From positions 129,623-193,622 of the forward strand of contig JAFWSJ010000014.1 in the NCBI GenBank assembly GCA_017524405.1: a DNA stretch of 64,000 bases, in the 5' to 3' direction. A model generated the notes under the pieces. That model was not told where the DNA came from. It saw only the letters and a program-made list of their open reading frames with translations, and did no database searches. Positions within the stretch are counted from its first letter, which is position 1; every line of letters starts with the position of its first letter. Position numbers and translations under genes: made by a program. Shown here in pieces: positions 32,979-42,102 of the stretch. This stretch comes from Candidatus Saccharimonadota bacterium. Its GTDB lineage: Bacteria > Patescibacteriota > Saccharimonadia > Saccharimonadales > Saccharimonadaceae.

Positions 32979-35900
32979 TTATAGGTCCTCCCCTAAATCA
33001 GTTATTGTATCGTCATCGTCGAATTCTTCTTCTCCGATATCCGGTTCAGTATCGACAATCTCCTCTTCGGAATCGTCCTCGATAACTTCACCTTCGGAAT
33101 CGGTAATTTCGAAACCTTCGAGATCATCGTCATCATCGCCGTTGCCGTTGCCGGTCTGAGCGTAGATAACAGAATCATCACGCTGGCGTTCGACTTCTTC
33201 GGTCGTCTTCTCGATTACGCGGTCTGCATCCTTTGCATCGCCGTTGTCGAGGAGGTCAACCTTGAGGCCGAGACCCTGAAGTTCCTTGACCAAGACATTG
33301 AAGCCTTCTGGGAGCTTTGGTCCTTCGATTGCTTCGTTCTTGATGATGGATTCATAAGCCTTAGCACGACCGTAAACGTCATCCGACTTGATAGTGAGCA
33401 TTTCCTGGAGGGTAGATGCAGCACCGTAAGCTTCGAGGGTCCACACCTCCATCTCGCCGAAGCGCTGACCACCGTTCTGAGCTTTACCACCGAGTGGCTG
33501 CTGGGTAACCATCGTGTATGGACCAGTAGAGCGGGCGTGAATCTTGTCCGCGACCATGTGGTGGAGCTTGAGCATATACATAACACCGACAGTAATGCGT
33601 TCTTCGAATGGCTCACCAGTGAGACCATCGTAAAGTTTGACGCGACCATCGCGGTTGAAGCCGGCCTTTTCGAGCTGCTTGCTAATTTCGTCGTCCTGGA
33701 CGGAGTTGAAGGATGGGGTCGTAACCTTGTAGCCAAGTGCGCGAGCTGCCATACCAAGGTGAGTCTCAAAGAGCTGACCGAGGTTCATGCGGCTTGGCAC
33801 GCCCATTGGGTTGAGCAAGACGTCAACTGGAGTACCGTCTTCCATGAATGGCATATCCTCAACTGGGAGAATACGTGCGACGACACCCTTGTTACCGTAA
33901 CGACCAGCGAGCTTATCGCCGACGCTAATCTTGCGCATTTCAGCAACGTAAATCTTGATCTGCATGATGACGCCGGACTTGAGTTCGTTGCCCTGTTCGC
34001 GAGTGTAAACACGAACACCGACAACCTTACCGCCATCAGAACCATTCATACGAACGGAAGTATCGCGGACGTCCTTTGCCTTTTCACCGAAGATTGCGCG
34101 AAGGAGGCGCTCCTCAGAGCTGAGCTCCTGTTCGCCCTTTGGCGTAATCTTGCCGACGAGCACATCGCCGTTCTTAACTTCGGAACCGACAGTAACGATA
34201 CCGTCTTCGCCGAGGTGGCGGAGGGCAGCTTCACTGACGTTTGGAATATCACGAGTAACCTGTTCTGGACCAAGCTTGGTTTCGCGGACCTCGACGTCGA
34301 AGTCGCGGATGTTGATGCTGGTCAAAGTATCGTCTTCGACGAGGCGGCTAGAAATGACGATAGCGTCATCCATGTTGTAACCGCGCCATGGCATGAAGGC
34401 GACAAGCATGTTCTTACCAAGGGCAAGTTCGCCACCGGCGATAGATGCACCCTCGATGAGGACGTCACCCTTCTTGACCTTATCGCCACGCTTGACGACG
34501 ACACGTTCATCATAACAGCGGTCATCATTGGTCTTCATGAAGTGAATGAGGTTGTAAGTCTTCGTTTCCTTAGCGTACTTAACCTCAACAGAGTTAGAAT
34601 CAGCCTTTACGACTTCACCAGCACCTTCAGCGTAGACAATCTGCGAGAGATTCTTTGCGACGTCTGCGTCGATACCAGTAGAAACGATAGCGGATTCTGG
34701 CTTAATGAGTGGAACTGCCTGCTTCTGCATGGCGCATGCCATGAGGGAGCGGTCGACACGGTTCTTTTCAACAAATGGAATCATCGATGCGGCCACACCG
34801 AGAATTTCTTTGTGAACAGCGTCAATATGGGTAACTTCGCTTGCGAGAACCTGCGCTGGGCGGAGGTGCTTACGAGCGGAAACATATTCATCAACGAATT
34901 TGCCATTCTTGTCGAGCTTAGCGCTGGTATCGGCAATTACCATGTTTTCCTCGGCAGCGGCATCTACGTATACGATTTCATCGGTGACCTTACCGTTCTT
35001 GACGACGCGGTATGGAGCTTCGATGAAGCCGTAATCATTAATACGAGCGTAGGTAGCAAGGTTCAACACGAGACCGACGTTGCCACCTTCTGGCGTCTCG
35101 ACCGTACAGATACGACCGTAGTGGGTTGGGTGAGCATCGCGGACATCGAAGCCTGCGCGTTCACGAGTAAGACCACCAGGGCCCATCGAGCTAAGACGAC
35201 GCTTGTGAGAAAGCTCAGAGAATGGGTTGGTTTCATCCATGAGCTGGCTGAGCTGAGAACTGCTGAAGAATTCCTTCACTGCGGCCACGACTGGGCGGGA
35301 GTTCACGAGCTGAGCAGGGGTAACCGTCTGCGGATCAGCCATCGACATGCGGTCGAGGATGTTGCGCTGGAGGCGAAGCATACCGAGGCGGAACTGGCGC
35401 TGAACCAATTCACCGACGAGCTTCACGCGGCGGTTTGCGAGCGAGTCGATATCATCGGCTGGCTCCTGAGTATTGTTAAGACGGATGATTTCCTTGATGA
35501 TTGCGATGAGATCTTCCATCTGAAGCGTACGATGCGCTTCGTCGTTTGGCGTATCAAAGCCAAGGCGCTGATTGATTTTGTAGCGACCAACACGAGAATA
35601 GTCATAACGACGATAATCGTGGAAGGTGCGTTCAATCATGCTCTTTGCGTTCTCGACGGTTGCCAAGTCACCTGGGCGGAGACGGCGATAGATCTCGAGA
35701 AGAGCTTCGCTCTGGCTGCTGGATGGATCCTTCTCAAGGGTATTCTCGATGTAATGAACATCGCTGTTATCGACATCCTTGAAGATGGAAGCCATTTCGG
35801 TCTTCTTCACGCCGAGGGCGCGGAGAAGCGTGGTAACTGGGACCTTTTTGCGGCGGTCGATCTTAACATAGATGACGCCCTTCGTATCGGTCTCAAACTC

Positions 35901-36407
35901 GAGCCACGCACCACGACCTGGAATAATCTTCGCACCATAATAATTATGGCCACCGACATTAGCTGCCTGGAAGAATACACCGGCGGAGCGGATGAGCTGA
36001 GAAACGATAACGCGCTCAGTACCGTTAATGATAAAGCTGGCACGGTCGGTCATCCAAGGATAATCGCCGAAGTAAATCGTATCTTCGATCGTGTTGCCAG
36101 TAACTTTGTTTTCGAGCACAACATTGACATGAAGAGCAGCCTCATAAGAGGTGAGGTTGTCTTTTGCGGTGCGGTCGTCTTCGATAGGATCCTTGAAGAA
36201 ATAATCCTTGAAGCTGAGGCTCATTTTCTGACCGGTATAGTCTTCGATCGGGTTGAGCTCATTAAAGACCTCTTGGAGACCATAATCCACGAATTCCTTC
36301 CAGGATTTGGTCTGATGCTCGGTTAGGTTTGGTATTGGAAGAACTTGGTCGCCCTCTGTGAATTGCACACGGGCACCACTACTTGCAGTATTTGTAGACT
36401 TTGCCAC
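32979..36407 (-). CDS. rpoB: DNA-directed RNA polymerase subunit beta
   Basis: Core subunit, 1142 residues, with normal order of beta regions. The rifampicin pocket is at 382-412 (SSSQLSQLMDETNPFSEL, then HKRRLSSMGPGG): Asp391, His401 and Ser406 match sensitive enzymes, while the usual Phe after SQLSQ is Leu389. The C-terminus past about 1080 is a very acidic tail (GDDDDDLEGFEI...) not usual for beta. The start is GTG 36407 with GAGGG; the promoter is 36528-36556 with a leader of about 110 nt. No L7/L12 or L10 genes are upstream. Confidence 0.98.
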   Translation of the reverse strand: MAKSTNTASSGARVQFTEGDQVLPIPNLTEHQTKSWKEFVDYGLQEVFNELNPIEDYTGQKMSLSFKDYFFKDPIEDDRTAKDNLTSYEAALHVNVVLENKVTGNTIEDTIYFGDYPWMTDRASFIINGTERVIVSQLIRSAGVFFQAANVGGHNYYGAKIIPGRGAWLEFETDTKGVIYVKIDRRKKVPVTTLLRALGVKKTEMASIFKDVDNSDVHYIENTLEKDPSSSQSEALLEIYRRLRPGDLATVENAKSMIERTFHDYRRYDYSRVGRYKINQRLGFDTPNDEAHRTLQMEDLIAIIKEIIRLNNTQEPADDIDSLANRRVKLVGELVQRQFRLGMLRLQRNILDRMSMADPQTVTPAQLVNSRPVVAAVKEFFSSSQLSQLMDETNPFSELSHKRRLSSMGPGGLTRERAGFDVRDAHPTHYGRICTVETPEGGNVGLVLNLATYARINDYGFIEAPYRVVKNGKVTDEIVYVDAAAEENMVIADTSAKLDKNGKFVDEYVSARKHLRPAQVLASEVTHIDAVHKEILGVAASMIPFVEKNRVDRSLMACAMQKQAVPLIKPESAIVSTGIDADVAKNLSQIVYAEGAGEVVKADSNSVEVKYAKETKTYNLIHFMKTNDDRCYDERVVVKRGDKVKKGDVLIEGASIAGGELALGKNMLVAFMPWRGYNMDDAIVISSRLVEDDTLTSINIRDFDVEVRETKLGPEQVTRDIPNVSEAALRHLGEDGIVTVGSEVKNGDVLVGKITPKGEQELSSEERLLRAIFGEKAKDVRDTSVRMNGSDGGKVVGVRVYTREQGNELKSGVIMQIKIYVAEMRKISVGDKLAGRYGNKGVVARILPVEDMPFMEDGTPVDVLLNPMGVPSRMNLGQLFETHLGMAARALGYKVTTPSFNSVQDDEISKQLEKAGFNRDGRVKLYDGLTGEPFEERITVGVMYMLKLHHMVADKIHARSTGPYTMVTQQPLGGKAQNGGQRFGEMEVWTLEAYGAASTLQEMLTIKSDDVYGRAKAYESIIKNEAIEGPKLPEGFNVLVKELQGLGLKVDLLDNGDAKDADRVIEKTTEEVERQRDDSVIYAQTGNGNGDDDDDLEGFEITDSEGEVIEDDSEEEIVDTEPDIGEEEFDDDDTITDLGEDL

Positions 36408-36527
36408 ATTCCCTCGCTAGTTTTTAGTGTTGATATATCTTTGGCCGGAAGATCACCGCTTTTGATTTCAGTTCGTATTGCCGGTACGACACTGCAAAAA
36501 ATCAAAGCACACTACTTCTTAGTACAA

Positions 36528-36556
36528 ATCTTATCAAAAAAATGGAATATATACAA
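36528..36556 (-). promoter_or_regulatory. promoter of rpoBC
   Basis: TTGTAT, 17-nt spacer, TAAGAT on the minus strand. The rpmF promoter (42799-42827) has the same TTGTAx-N17-TAAGAT form. Confidence 0.7.
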
Positions 36557-36585
36557 GGGGTAAAATGCACTATTTTGCACGCCGC

Positions 36586-36614
36586 TTGTGTTTTTTCTGA
36601 AAACCACCTAAAAT
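36586..36614 (+). promoter_or_regulatory. promoter of the 36637 membrane protein gene
   Basis: TTGTGT, 17-nt spacer, TAAAAT, then TTGGAGGTC 4 nt before the ATG. Confidence 0.65.
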
Positions 36615-36636
36615 TGAATTAAATTGGAGGTCAAAA

Positions 36637-38637
36637 ATGCTAAGTACTAGCAGTTTATCATTCGTGGCCAGGGGAGGTTTGGTCGCGTCGATCGGCTCAA
36701 TGCTGATCATTGCCCTCATCGCAGGGCTGATTGTTCGCCTCGTCCGAGGTGACGATTTTAAGAGAAGAGATATTAAGAACGTAGGGATGCTAAACGCTTT
36801 CCTATATGTCGGTAGCTTCATGCTCGTCGGCTCGATGCTGATGTTTATGCAAGATTACCCTACAGCAATGCCGATAGTCTCAATCGTTGCCACCTCGATA
36901 GCCCTTCTCGTCGGCTTATTGCTCTATGGCCTAGTGGACTTTCTCCGGCCAGTCGGTTTAGCATTCTCATATACCGGCCTCGCAATTTTGCCGTTCTGGT
37001 TCTTCGCCTTTCATGAACTCGGCTGCGGGCTCGAGATCAGCTTCTTCCTGAGCGCGCTCGCTTCGACTATCGGCTATATTATCGTGACGATTATTACAAA
37101 AAGCCAGATGGGCGGCTGGATTAGCTATCTCTTACTACTCGCCTTCGGCGCCTGCTTGCCACTTACCGGCAATGCGCACGCATATGCCTCCTGCCTCTTG
37201 CCGATGCTCGTCGCACTCTTCGCGATGATCTGTTGGGCGCGCCGCGTCAAATGGCTTCCTGTCGGCTTCCGCCAAGCTTCTCAAATCGTCGCCTATGCCG
37301 CCGTACCTACCGTTGCATTCTTCGTCTTGCCTTACTTCCTCGTTGAAACTAGCGCCGAAAAAGCACCTCTGTTACGCAGTCTATTCTTCTTCCTCGCGTC
37401 GATTCATTATTTCGTCGACTGGCTCATTGAGAAAAAGCGCGCACTGCTCGTCGTTTCTCGCATCCTATTACAGGTCTTCCTAATTGCGCTAATTAGCGAC
37501 ATTACCGGCTACTCCTTCCTCAATATCTACAAAGAAAACACCGGTGCAAGCGTCGCTATTGCAATCGTCTGGCTTGCCGGTTCGCTAATTCAAACCGTCA
37601 TTTCGCTCTTCGTTAAGTCGAAAACCGAGGCGGAAGCAAAAACCGAGCGCGCAATGCTTGCCATCTCTCTGGCTTGTATTGGCATTACTCCGCTATTCTG
37701 CCAGGGGCTCCCTGCTCAAGCGACGGCCGCAATCTTCTTTGCGATGGCGATTGTAGTTGCGATTCTTGGCGTCCTAATTACTATTGTGAAGAAAAATCTC
37801 GCTTGGTCGTTTGCGACCCTGGTCGCGATTCTCTTCATACCTTTCGCTATCGAGGGTATGACGATGATGAAATGGGATATGTGGGTCTATTACGTGATTT
37901 ACGCACTTATCAGTACGCTTTCTCTAGTCCTATATGCAACAGCGCTTCGTAAGGTTCAGGTCCACTGTGCTTATCGCCTTGCTTTGACCTCGATCATCGC
38001 CTGCGCAATTCTAGGTGCTTTCGGCGGTTCGCTCTTTGCCTATAGCGGAAGCTGGCCTTGCGTGCCGACCATTATTGCTTCGGCGCAGCTCGCCTTACTC
38101 GGCGTAGTTTCTAGCAAAAACGACTGCTACGAGCTCAGCATTTATTCTGCCGCCGTCGCCGTTTACTTGTTCACCCTTAGCCTCTCCGACTACTCGTATG
38201 ACGCAAGGATAGTGTTCGGTTCGCCACATTATCTAGGCGACGCCATCCTCGGCATCCTAATTGGCGGGAGCCTGATTGGTGCTGGCTTTATCCGCGAAAG
38301 CGGCAAGAAGAATGGCGCACGCCAGATTGTCGGCTTTATACTCATGTCGCTCATTATGGTCGAAGCCGCAACGTGCGGCGCAGAAGAAAAGAGCCAGGTT
38401 GCGCCACTCATGCTCGTCGGCGCGGAGCTCATTACGATGTTCGTCGGTCTCGCGACGGATCGCAAATGGATGGGGGTCGCGAGCGCCTGTATTGTCGCTT
38501 TCGACGTGATGTTCCTCATGAATTCGCAAAACTGGCTCACCTTCGGTATTGTCGGTATCGGCATGATTGGCGTCGTCGTTTGGATGCTCGCCAAGAACAA
38601 TCGCACGCCGAAGGCGCCACTGCCACCACAGCAATAG
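36637..38637 (+). CDS. large polytopic membrane protein, DUF2339-like in form
   Basis: 666 residues made almost wholly of hydrophobic helices (about 20), with short basic loops and no soluble domain. A first helix pair with IVRLVRGDDFKRRDIKN in between and repeated small/aromatic helices recall DUF2339-type proteins of unknown role, but no diagnostic motif is seen. The C-terminus is short and Pro-rich (TPKAPLPPQQ). It is transcribed divergently from rpoB with its own promoter and Shine-Dalgarno. Could be a transporter or lipid/polymer-handling protein; function not assigned. Confidence 0.55.
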   Translation: MLSTSSLSFVARGGLVASIGSMLIIALIAGLIVRLVRGDDFKRRDIKNVGMLNAFLYVGSFMLVGSMLMFMQDYPTAMPIVSIVATSIALLVGLLLYGLVDFLRPVGLAFSYTGLAILPFWFFAFHELGCGLEISFFLSALASTIGYIIVTIITKSQMGGWISYLLLLAFGACLPLTGNAHAYASCLLPMLVALFAMICWARRVKWLPVGFRQASQIVAYAAVPTVAFFVLPYFLVETSAEKAPLLRSLFFFLASIHYFVDWLIEKKRALLVVSRILLQVFLIALISDITGYSFLNIYKENTGASVAIAIVWLAGSLIQTVISLFVKSKTEAEAKTERAMLAISLACIGITPLFCQGLPAQATAAIFFAMAIVVAILGVLITIVKKNLAWSFATLVAILFIPFAIEGMTMMKWDMWVYYVIYALISTLSLVLYATALRKVQVHCAYRLALTSIIACAILGAFGGSLFAYSGSWPCVPTIIASAQLALLGVVSSKNDCYELSIYSAAVAVYLFTLSLSDYSYDARIVFGSPHYLGDAILGILIGGSLIGAGFIRESGKKNGARQIVGFILMSLIMVEAATCGAEEKSQVAPLMLVGAELITMFVGLATDRKWMGVASACIVAFDVMFLMNSQNWLTFGIVGIGMIGVVVWMLAKNNRTPKAPLPPQQ

Positions 38638-38651
38638 CTACTAAAACCACC

Positions 38652-38686
38652 AAAAAACCACCCGTGCACATATGAGGTGGTTTTTT
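38652..38686 (+). terminator. terminator after the 36637 gene
   Basis: AAAAAACCACC / GGTGGTTTTTT hairpin, 15 nt after the stop; symmetrical, so possibly bidirectional. Confidence 0.85.
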
Positions 38687-38769
38687 GGCATATAAGCTCT
38701 CAACTTTTATGTGATATAAGCTGACTCGCAGTTAGCTTAAATGCCTTGAACAGAAAAGCATTAGGACAA

Positions 38770-39198
38770 TTATATATCAAGATCGTCCAAGTCCGCAAGC
38801 TCTTGGCGGGTCTTTTTTGCCAATTCGCTGCCTTCTTCAACTGGAGCTTCGTCAACGTCTTCAACTTCGTCAATTTCGGCAGGAGCTTCAACTGGAGCTT
38901 CCTCTGCCTTCGGAGCATCTTCCTTTGGAGCTTTTTCGCCACCTTCATAGCCGTCATTGTTGACGATCTTGAGGTTATAGCGAGCATCGTTCTTCGTGCC
39001 AAGAGCGCGAAGAAGAGTGCGGATGCTTTGTGCGGTTGCGCCACGGCGACCGATGATGCGGCCGATATCTTCTGGGTCTACTTCGAGGCTGAGCAAAACG
39101 CCTTTTTCGTCGATGATGCGGTCAATCTGAACTTTGTCTGGATTGTTTACGAGAGTTTTTACGATATATTCTACAAACTGTTGGTCAATAGTAGACAT
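38770..39198 (-). CDS. khpA: KhpA-type KH-domain RNA-binding protein with acidic tail
   Basis: Small KH protein that in other bacteria pairs with KhpB and affects cell division and mRNA/sRNA. The first ~80 residues are the KH core (DQQFVEYIVKTLVNNPDKVQ, then EVDPEDIGRIIGRRGATAQSIRTLL with the GxxG loop GRRG). KhpA is normally about 75-80 residues; here a further ~60 residues rich in Glu, Ala, Pro and Asp are added, resembling the tails of S16 and NusB in this window. Start ATG 39198 has GGAG 5 nt upstream. Confidence 0.88.
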   Translation of the reverse strand: MSTIDQQFVEYIVKTLVNNPDKVQIDRIIDEKGVLLSLEVDPEDIGRIIGRRGATAQSIRTLLRALGTKNDARYNLKIVNNDGYEGGEKAPKEDAPKAEEAPVEAPAEIDEVEDVDEAPVEEGSELAKKTRQELADLDDLDI

Positions 39199-39260
39199 GG
39201 TTTCTCCATTTGTTAAGTTATACCCTTAGTATATAATGTTTTTGCTAAAAAGTGGGAATT

Positions 39261-40250
39261 TTAGGCGACATCATTGTCGGTGCGAATGCCTTTTTCGACA
39301 TCGCGAGCATTTCTCAGCGTCGTCTCGGCGATAGCGCCGAGTGCCTCTTTTGTATAGAAACCTTGATGCGAAGTCATGACGACATTTGGATAGTCGAGTA
39401 ATTTCGATGTCGCCGGATTCGGGAGAATCTCATTCGAGTGGTCGCCGTAAATAAAATCGGTTTCCTCTTCATAAACATCGAGGCCGACGCCATGGAATTT
39501 TCCGGCGCGAATGCCCTTGATTAGATCGCCAGTATCGATCAGCCCGCCTCTAGAAGTATTAACTAGGATGACGCCATCCTTCATTTTCTTAATGGCGTCC
39601 GAATTAATCATGTGGTAGTTTTTATCGGTCAACGGACAATGAAGCGAGATGAGATCGCTCTTCTCGAGAAGCTCATTTAGGCTAACATATTTCAAATATC
39701 GCTCGAGTGACGGGTTTTTATTGATATCATACGCAATTACGCGCATACCAAACCCAAAGCAAATCCTGCACATTGCGGCACCAATTTTGCCGGTGCCGAT
39801 AATGCCGGCCGTCTTCCCCGCTAGGTTCACGCCGCAAAGGCCATCAATGTCGAAATTATTCTCGCGAATGCGAATATAAGATTTGCAGAGGCGACGATTG
39901 GCTGCGAGAGCAAGGCTAATCGCGAGCTCCGCTACGCTTTCCGGCGAATACTTCGGAACAATCTTAACAACAATGCCGAGTTCTTTCGCCTTCTCTACAT
40001 CGACGTTATTATAGCCGGCTGAGCGCATCAGGATCGCTTTCACGCCGTGCTTAGCGAGACTCGTAATCGTTCGCGCGTCAACATTGGCGCTCACAAAAGC
40101 ACAAACCGCGTCGAAGCCCTCGGCTAGTGTCGCCGAGCGTGGACCGAGTTCATGATCCGTATATTCAATTTCTATGCCAGGAAACTTACCGATAATATCC
40201 GTAAACGACTCCTGGTCGTACCTTTTTGCAGCATAGAACAAAATTCTCAT
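39261..40250 (-). CDS. D-2-hydroxyacid dehydrogenase (D-lactate dehydrogenase type)
   Basis: NAD-dependent reductase of 2-keto acids, probably pyruvate to D-lactate. 329 residues. Rossmann motif GKTAGIIGTGKIG (about 141-153), substrate Arg in VNTSRGGLIDT (about 227-237), Glu in VYEEE and catalytic His in MTSHQGFYT, matching the D-LDH group. Start ATG 40250: TATAAT-ATAAGC immediately precedes it, giving a leaderless transcript; the longer frame opens inside the -10. It lies just past the rpsP terminator. An L-type LDH is at 50021. Confidence 0.88.
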   Translation of the reverse strand: MRILFYAAKRYDQESFTDIIGKFPGIEIEYTDHELGPRSATLAEGFDAVCAFVSANVDARTITSLAKHGVKAILMRSAGYNNVDVEKAKELGIVVKIVPKYSPESVAELAISLALAANRRLCKSYIRIRENNFDIDGLCGVNLAGKTAGIIGTGKIGAAMCRICFGFGMRVIAYDINKNPSLERYLKYVSLNELLEKSDLISLHCPLTDKNYHMINSDAIKKMKDGVILVNTSRGGLIDTGDLIKGIRAGKFHGVGLDVYEEETDFIYGDHSNEILPNPATSKLLDYPNVVMTSHQGFYTKEALGAIAETTLRNARDVEKGIRTDNDVA

Positions 40251-40256
40251 GCTTAT

Positions 40257-40262
40257 ATTATA
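40257..40262 (-). promoter_or_regulatory. -10 element of the D-hydroxyacid dehydrogenase (leaderless type)
   Basis: TATAAT, then ATAAGC, then ATG. Confidence 0.6.
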
Positions 40263-40267
40263 CCGCA

Positions 40268-40296
40268 CAAAAATACTCCCTCTCGGGAGTATTTTT
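40268..40296 (-). terminator. terminator of rpsP
   Basis: AAATACTCCC-gaga-GGGAGTATTT with T-run, right after the rpsP stop. Confidence 0.88.
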
Positions 40297-40298
40297 AC

Positions 40299-40688
40299 TT
40301 AAGCCTCAGCTGGTGCTTCTGGAGCTTCTTCAGCTGGTGCCTCGGCAGGAGCTTCCTCTACTGGAGCTTCTTCCTTTGGCTGGTTTTTGCGAAGCTTGTC
40401 TGCATGCTTTGCAGTAGCTTTCTTTTCAAGTGGCATCTTGACCCATTTTGGCATCTTGATACCTTCCTTAACGAGGATGCGGATCACGCGGCCAGATGGC
40501 TGTGCGCCGTTGTTAAGGTATTTTTCGACCTCAGCCTTGTCTAGTTCAGTGGCTTTGGTATGTGGGTTGTAGCTGCCGACCTGAGCGACGATACGACCCG
40601 AAAGAGGGTGACGTTGCGCTTCTTGGACGACTATCCGATAAAGCGGTAAAGCTTTACGGCCATTACGCTGTAAGCGAATCGCAAGCAT
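40299..40688 (-). CDS. rpsP: 30S ribosomal protein bS16 with Ala/Pro/Glu-rich tail
   Basis: Small-subunit protein needed for 16S folding. Residues 1-80 are the bS16 core (MLAIRLQRNGRKALPLYRIV, then SGRIVAQVGSYNPHT). After about residue 85 comes a linker and a ~35-residue tail of Glu, Ala and Pro (EEAPVEEAPAEAPAEEAP). bS16 is normally 80-90 residues; this one has 129. Own promoter at 40720-40748 and AAAGGAG 5 nt before the ATG. The usual neighbours trmD and rimM are not adjacent. Confidence 0.95.
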   Translation of the reverse strand: MLAIRLQRNGRKALPLYRIVVQEAQRHPLSGRIVAQVGSYNPHTKATELDKAEVEKYLNNGAQPSGRVIRILVKEGIKMPKWVKMPLEKKATAKHADKLRKNQPKEEAPVEEAPAEAPAEEAPEAPAEA

Positions 40689-40719
40689 AATTCTCCTTTA
40701 AAAATTTAATACTTCGACT

Positions 40720-40748
40720 ATTATATCTTATTTAGGCTTTTTTATCAA
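40720..40748 (-). promoter_or_regulatory. promoter of rpsP
   Basis: TTGATA, 17-nt spacer, TATAAT on the minus strand; the -35 lies inside the end of rnc. Confidence 0.75.
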
Positions 40749-41457
40749 GGCCTGCTTTTTTGTATTTGCGAATTGCTTCGCCAGCCGCCTTGACCTGAGC
40801 TTCTTGTTTGCTGTGGCCTTGGCCGGTAGCCTTGAGGTGGTCATTAACGAAGACGCCGACCGTGAAGATCTTGTCGTGGTCCGGGCCTTCTTCCTTCATG
40901 ATCTTGTAGGTCGGAGTCGAGCCATCGAGACGCTGGACTAACTCCTGCAGATAGGACTTGGAATCACGCCAGGATTCCGTCTCGAGGATGTCGTCAATCT
41001 TGCTAAGAGTATGCTTCTTGATAAACTCTTCAGCGGCCTTGTAACCTTGGTCGAGATAAATTGCACCGATGAGCGCCTCATAGCAGTCCGCGAGAATCGA
41101 GTGATGAGCGCGATCAGAGCCCTTCTTTTCGCCCTTGCTCATGCGGACGAGTGGCGCGTAGCCAAGTTCGGCGGCCGAGTTTGCGTTCGCGTCGGTATTA
41201 ACGAGCGCAGCACGCCAACTGGTCATGATGCCTTCTGGCTGGTCATAATTCTTAAACAGAAAATCCGAGGTAATGAGCTCGAGCACAGCGTCGCCAAGAA
41301 ACTCTAGGCGTTCATTGTGGTCGAAAACCGTAGTTTTATGCTCATTGAGGTAGGAACGATGGGTGAAGGCGGTAACTAGAAGATCAATGTTTTTGAAATC
41401 GAAACCGAGTTTCTCTTTCGCAAACTTTTTATATTCATCGAGTTGCGCTTTGTCCAT
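40732..41457 (-). CDS. rnc: ribonuclease III
   Basis: Double-strand-specific endonuclease for rRNA and mRNA processing. 241 residues. Catalytic signature ERLEFLGDAVLEL (about 43-55) with the Mg-binding Glu/Asp, the second acidic cluster ADCYEALIGAIYLD, and a C-terminal dsRBD (about 160-235) with TGQGHSKQEAQVKAAGEAI. It starts 1 nt after the Nudix stop and is last in the rpmF-nusB-Nudix-rnc run. A divergent rpsP promoter lies in its 3' end. Confidence 0.96.
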   Translation of the reverse strand: MDKAQLDEYKKFAKEKLGFDFKNIDLLVTAFTHRSYLNEHKTTVFDHNERLEFLGDAVLELITSDFLFKNYDQPEGIMTSWRAALVNTDANANSAAELGYAPLVRMSKGEKKGSDRAHHSILADCYEALIGAIYLDQGYKAAEEFIKKHTLSKIDDILETESWRDSKSYLQELVQRLDGSTPTYKIMKEEGPDHDKIFTVGVFVNDHLKATGQGHSKQEAQVKAAGEAIRKYKKAGLDKKA

Positions 41458-42102
41458 TTATAATTCCCCGCTGCGAATTTTCTTTTTCGCGATTAACATT
41501 AATTTTTCAATATCTGCATATTCAATTGCATCGAGAGCCTCGGCGAAGCTGAACCAACGGATACCGTTCATCCACTTCTCCTTGGTCGGGCGCTCGTTCT
41601 TGTCGACCGACTGCACAAGATAAACCTGTGTAGTCATGAGGACCAGTTTTTCGAGGCGGCGATATTTGAAATGGATCTTGCCAAGCCACGCCAGCACCTC
41701 GACGTTCTTTAGACCAGATTCCTCACCGATTTCACGAATCGCAGTCTGCTTTGCGGTTTCGCCCGGTTCAACATGGCCCTTTGGAATCGTCCAACGGTTT
41801 TTGCTGTCTTGGATTAACAAAATCTCGATATCGCGCTCGTCTGGCGTCATGCGGAAGACGATGCCGCCCGCGGTCGGTTCGCGCACAATTTCCTTGATCT
41901 CAGGTTTTTTGCGCAAAACAACCTGGCGGAGCTTCTCGAGCTTCGGTTCTTTGTAATTCTGAGTTGGCAACGCTTCCGGAATCTTATATCCGTTGCGATG
42001 CTTTGGAGCGTGCGGGCCGTTACGCCTGCTCGCTCGGTTGTTCGTCTTTTTCGGCTGGGGCCTCTTCTGGCTCCTTGGCTTCTGACTTTTCTTGTTTTGC
42101 AT
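41458..42102 (-). CDS. Nudix hydrolase with basic disordered N-terminus
   Basis: About 214 residues. A Lys/Arg/Gln-rich N-terminus (first ~55) is followed by a Nudix domain with the full box [20 protein letters not shown]... at about 120-142 (G-x5-E-x7-REUxEExGU). The family cleaves nucleoside-diphosphate-X compounds; the basic arm may bind RNA or a polyphosphate (inference). Start ATG 42102 chosen: GAGGAAG lies 9 nt upstream, and earlier ATGs would run through conserved nusB. Even so, the first 83 nt overlap the end of nusB in the +1 frame. Confidence 0.82.
   Translation of the reverse strand: MQNKKSQKPRSQKRPQPKKTNNRASRRNGPHAPKHRNGYKIPEALPTQNYKEPKLEKLRQVVLRKKPEIKEIVREPTAGGIVFRMTPDERDIEILLIQDSKNRWTIPKGHVEPGETAKQTAIREIGEESGLKNVEVLAWLGKIHFKYRRLEKLVLMTTQVYLVQSVDKNERPTKEKWMNGIRWFSFAEALDAIEYADIEKLMLIAKKKIRSGEL

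Noticed and set aside
33537-36326. 929-codon open frame on the plus strand opposite rpoB
   Set aside because: Antisense shadow of rpoB with the same pattern of no signals and no recognisable domain.
36637-38637. The large membrane protein as an MFS or oligosaccharide flippase
   Set aside because: No MFS or MATE/MurJ signature could be seen among its helices; left as hypothetical.
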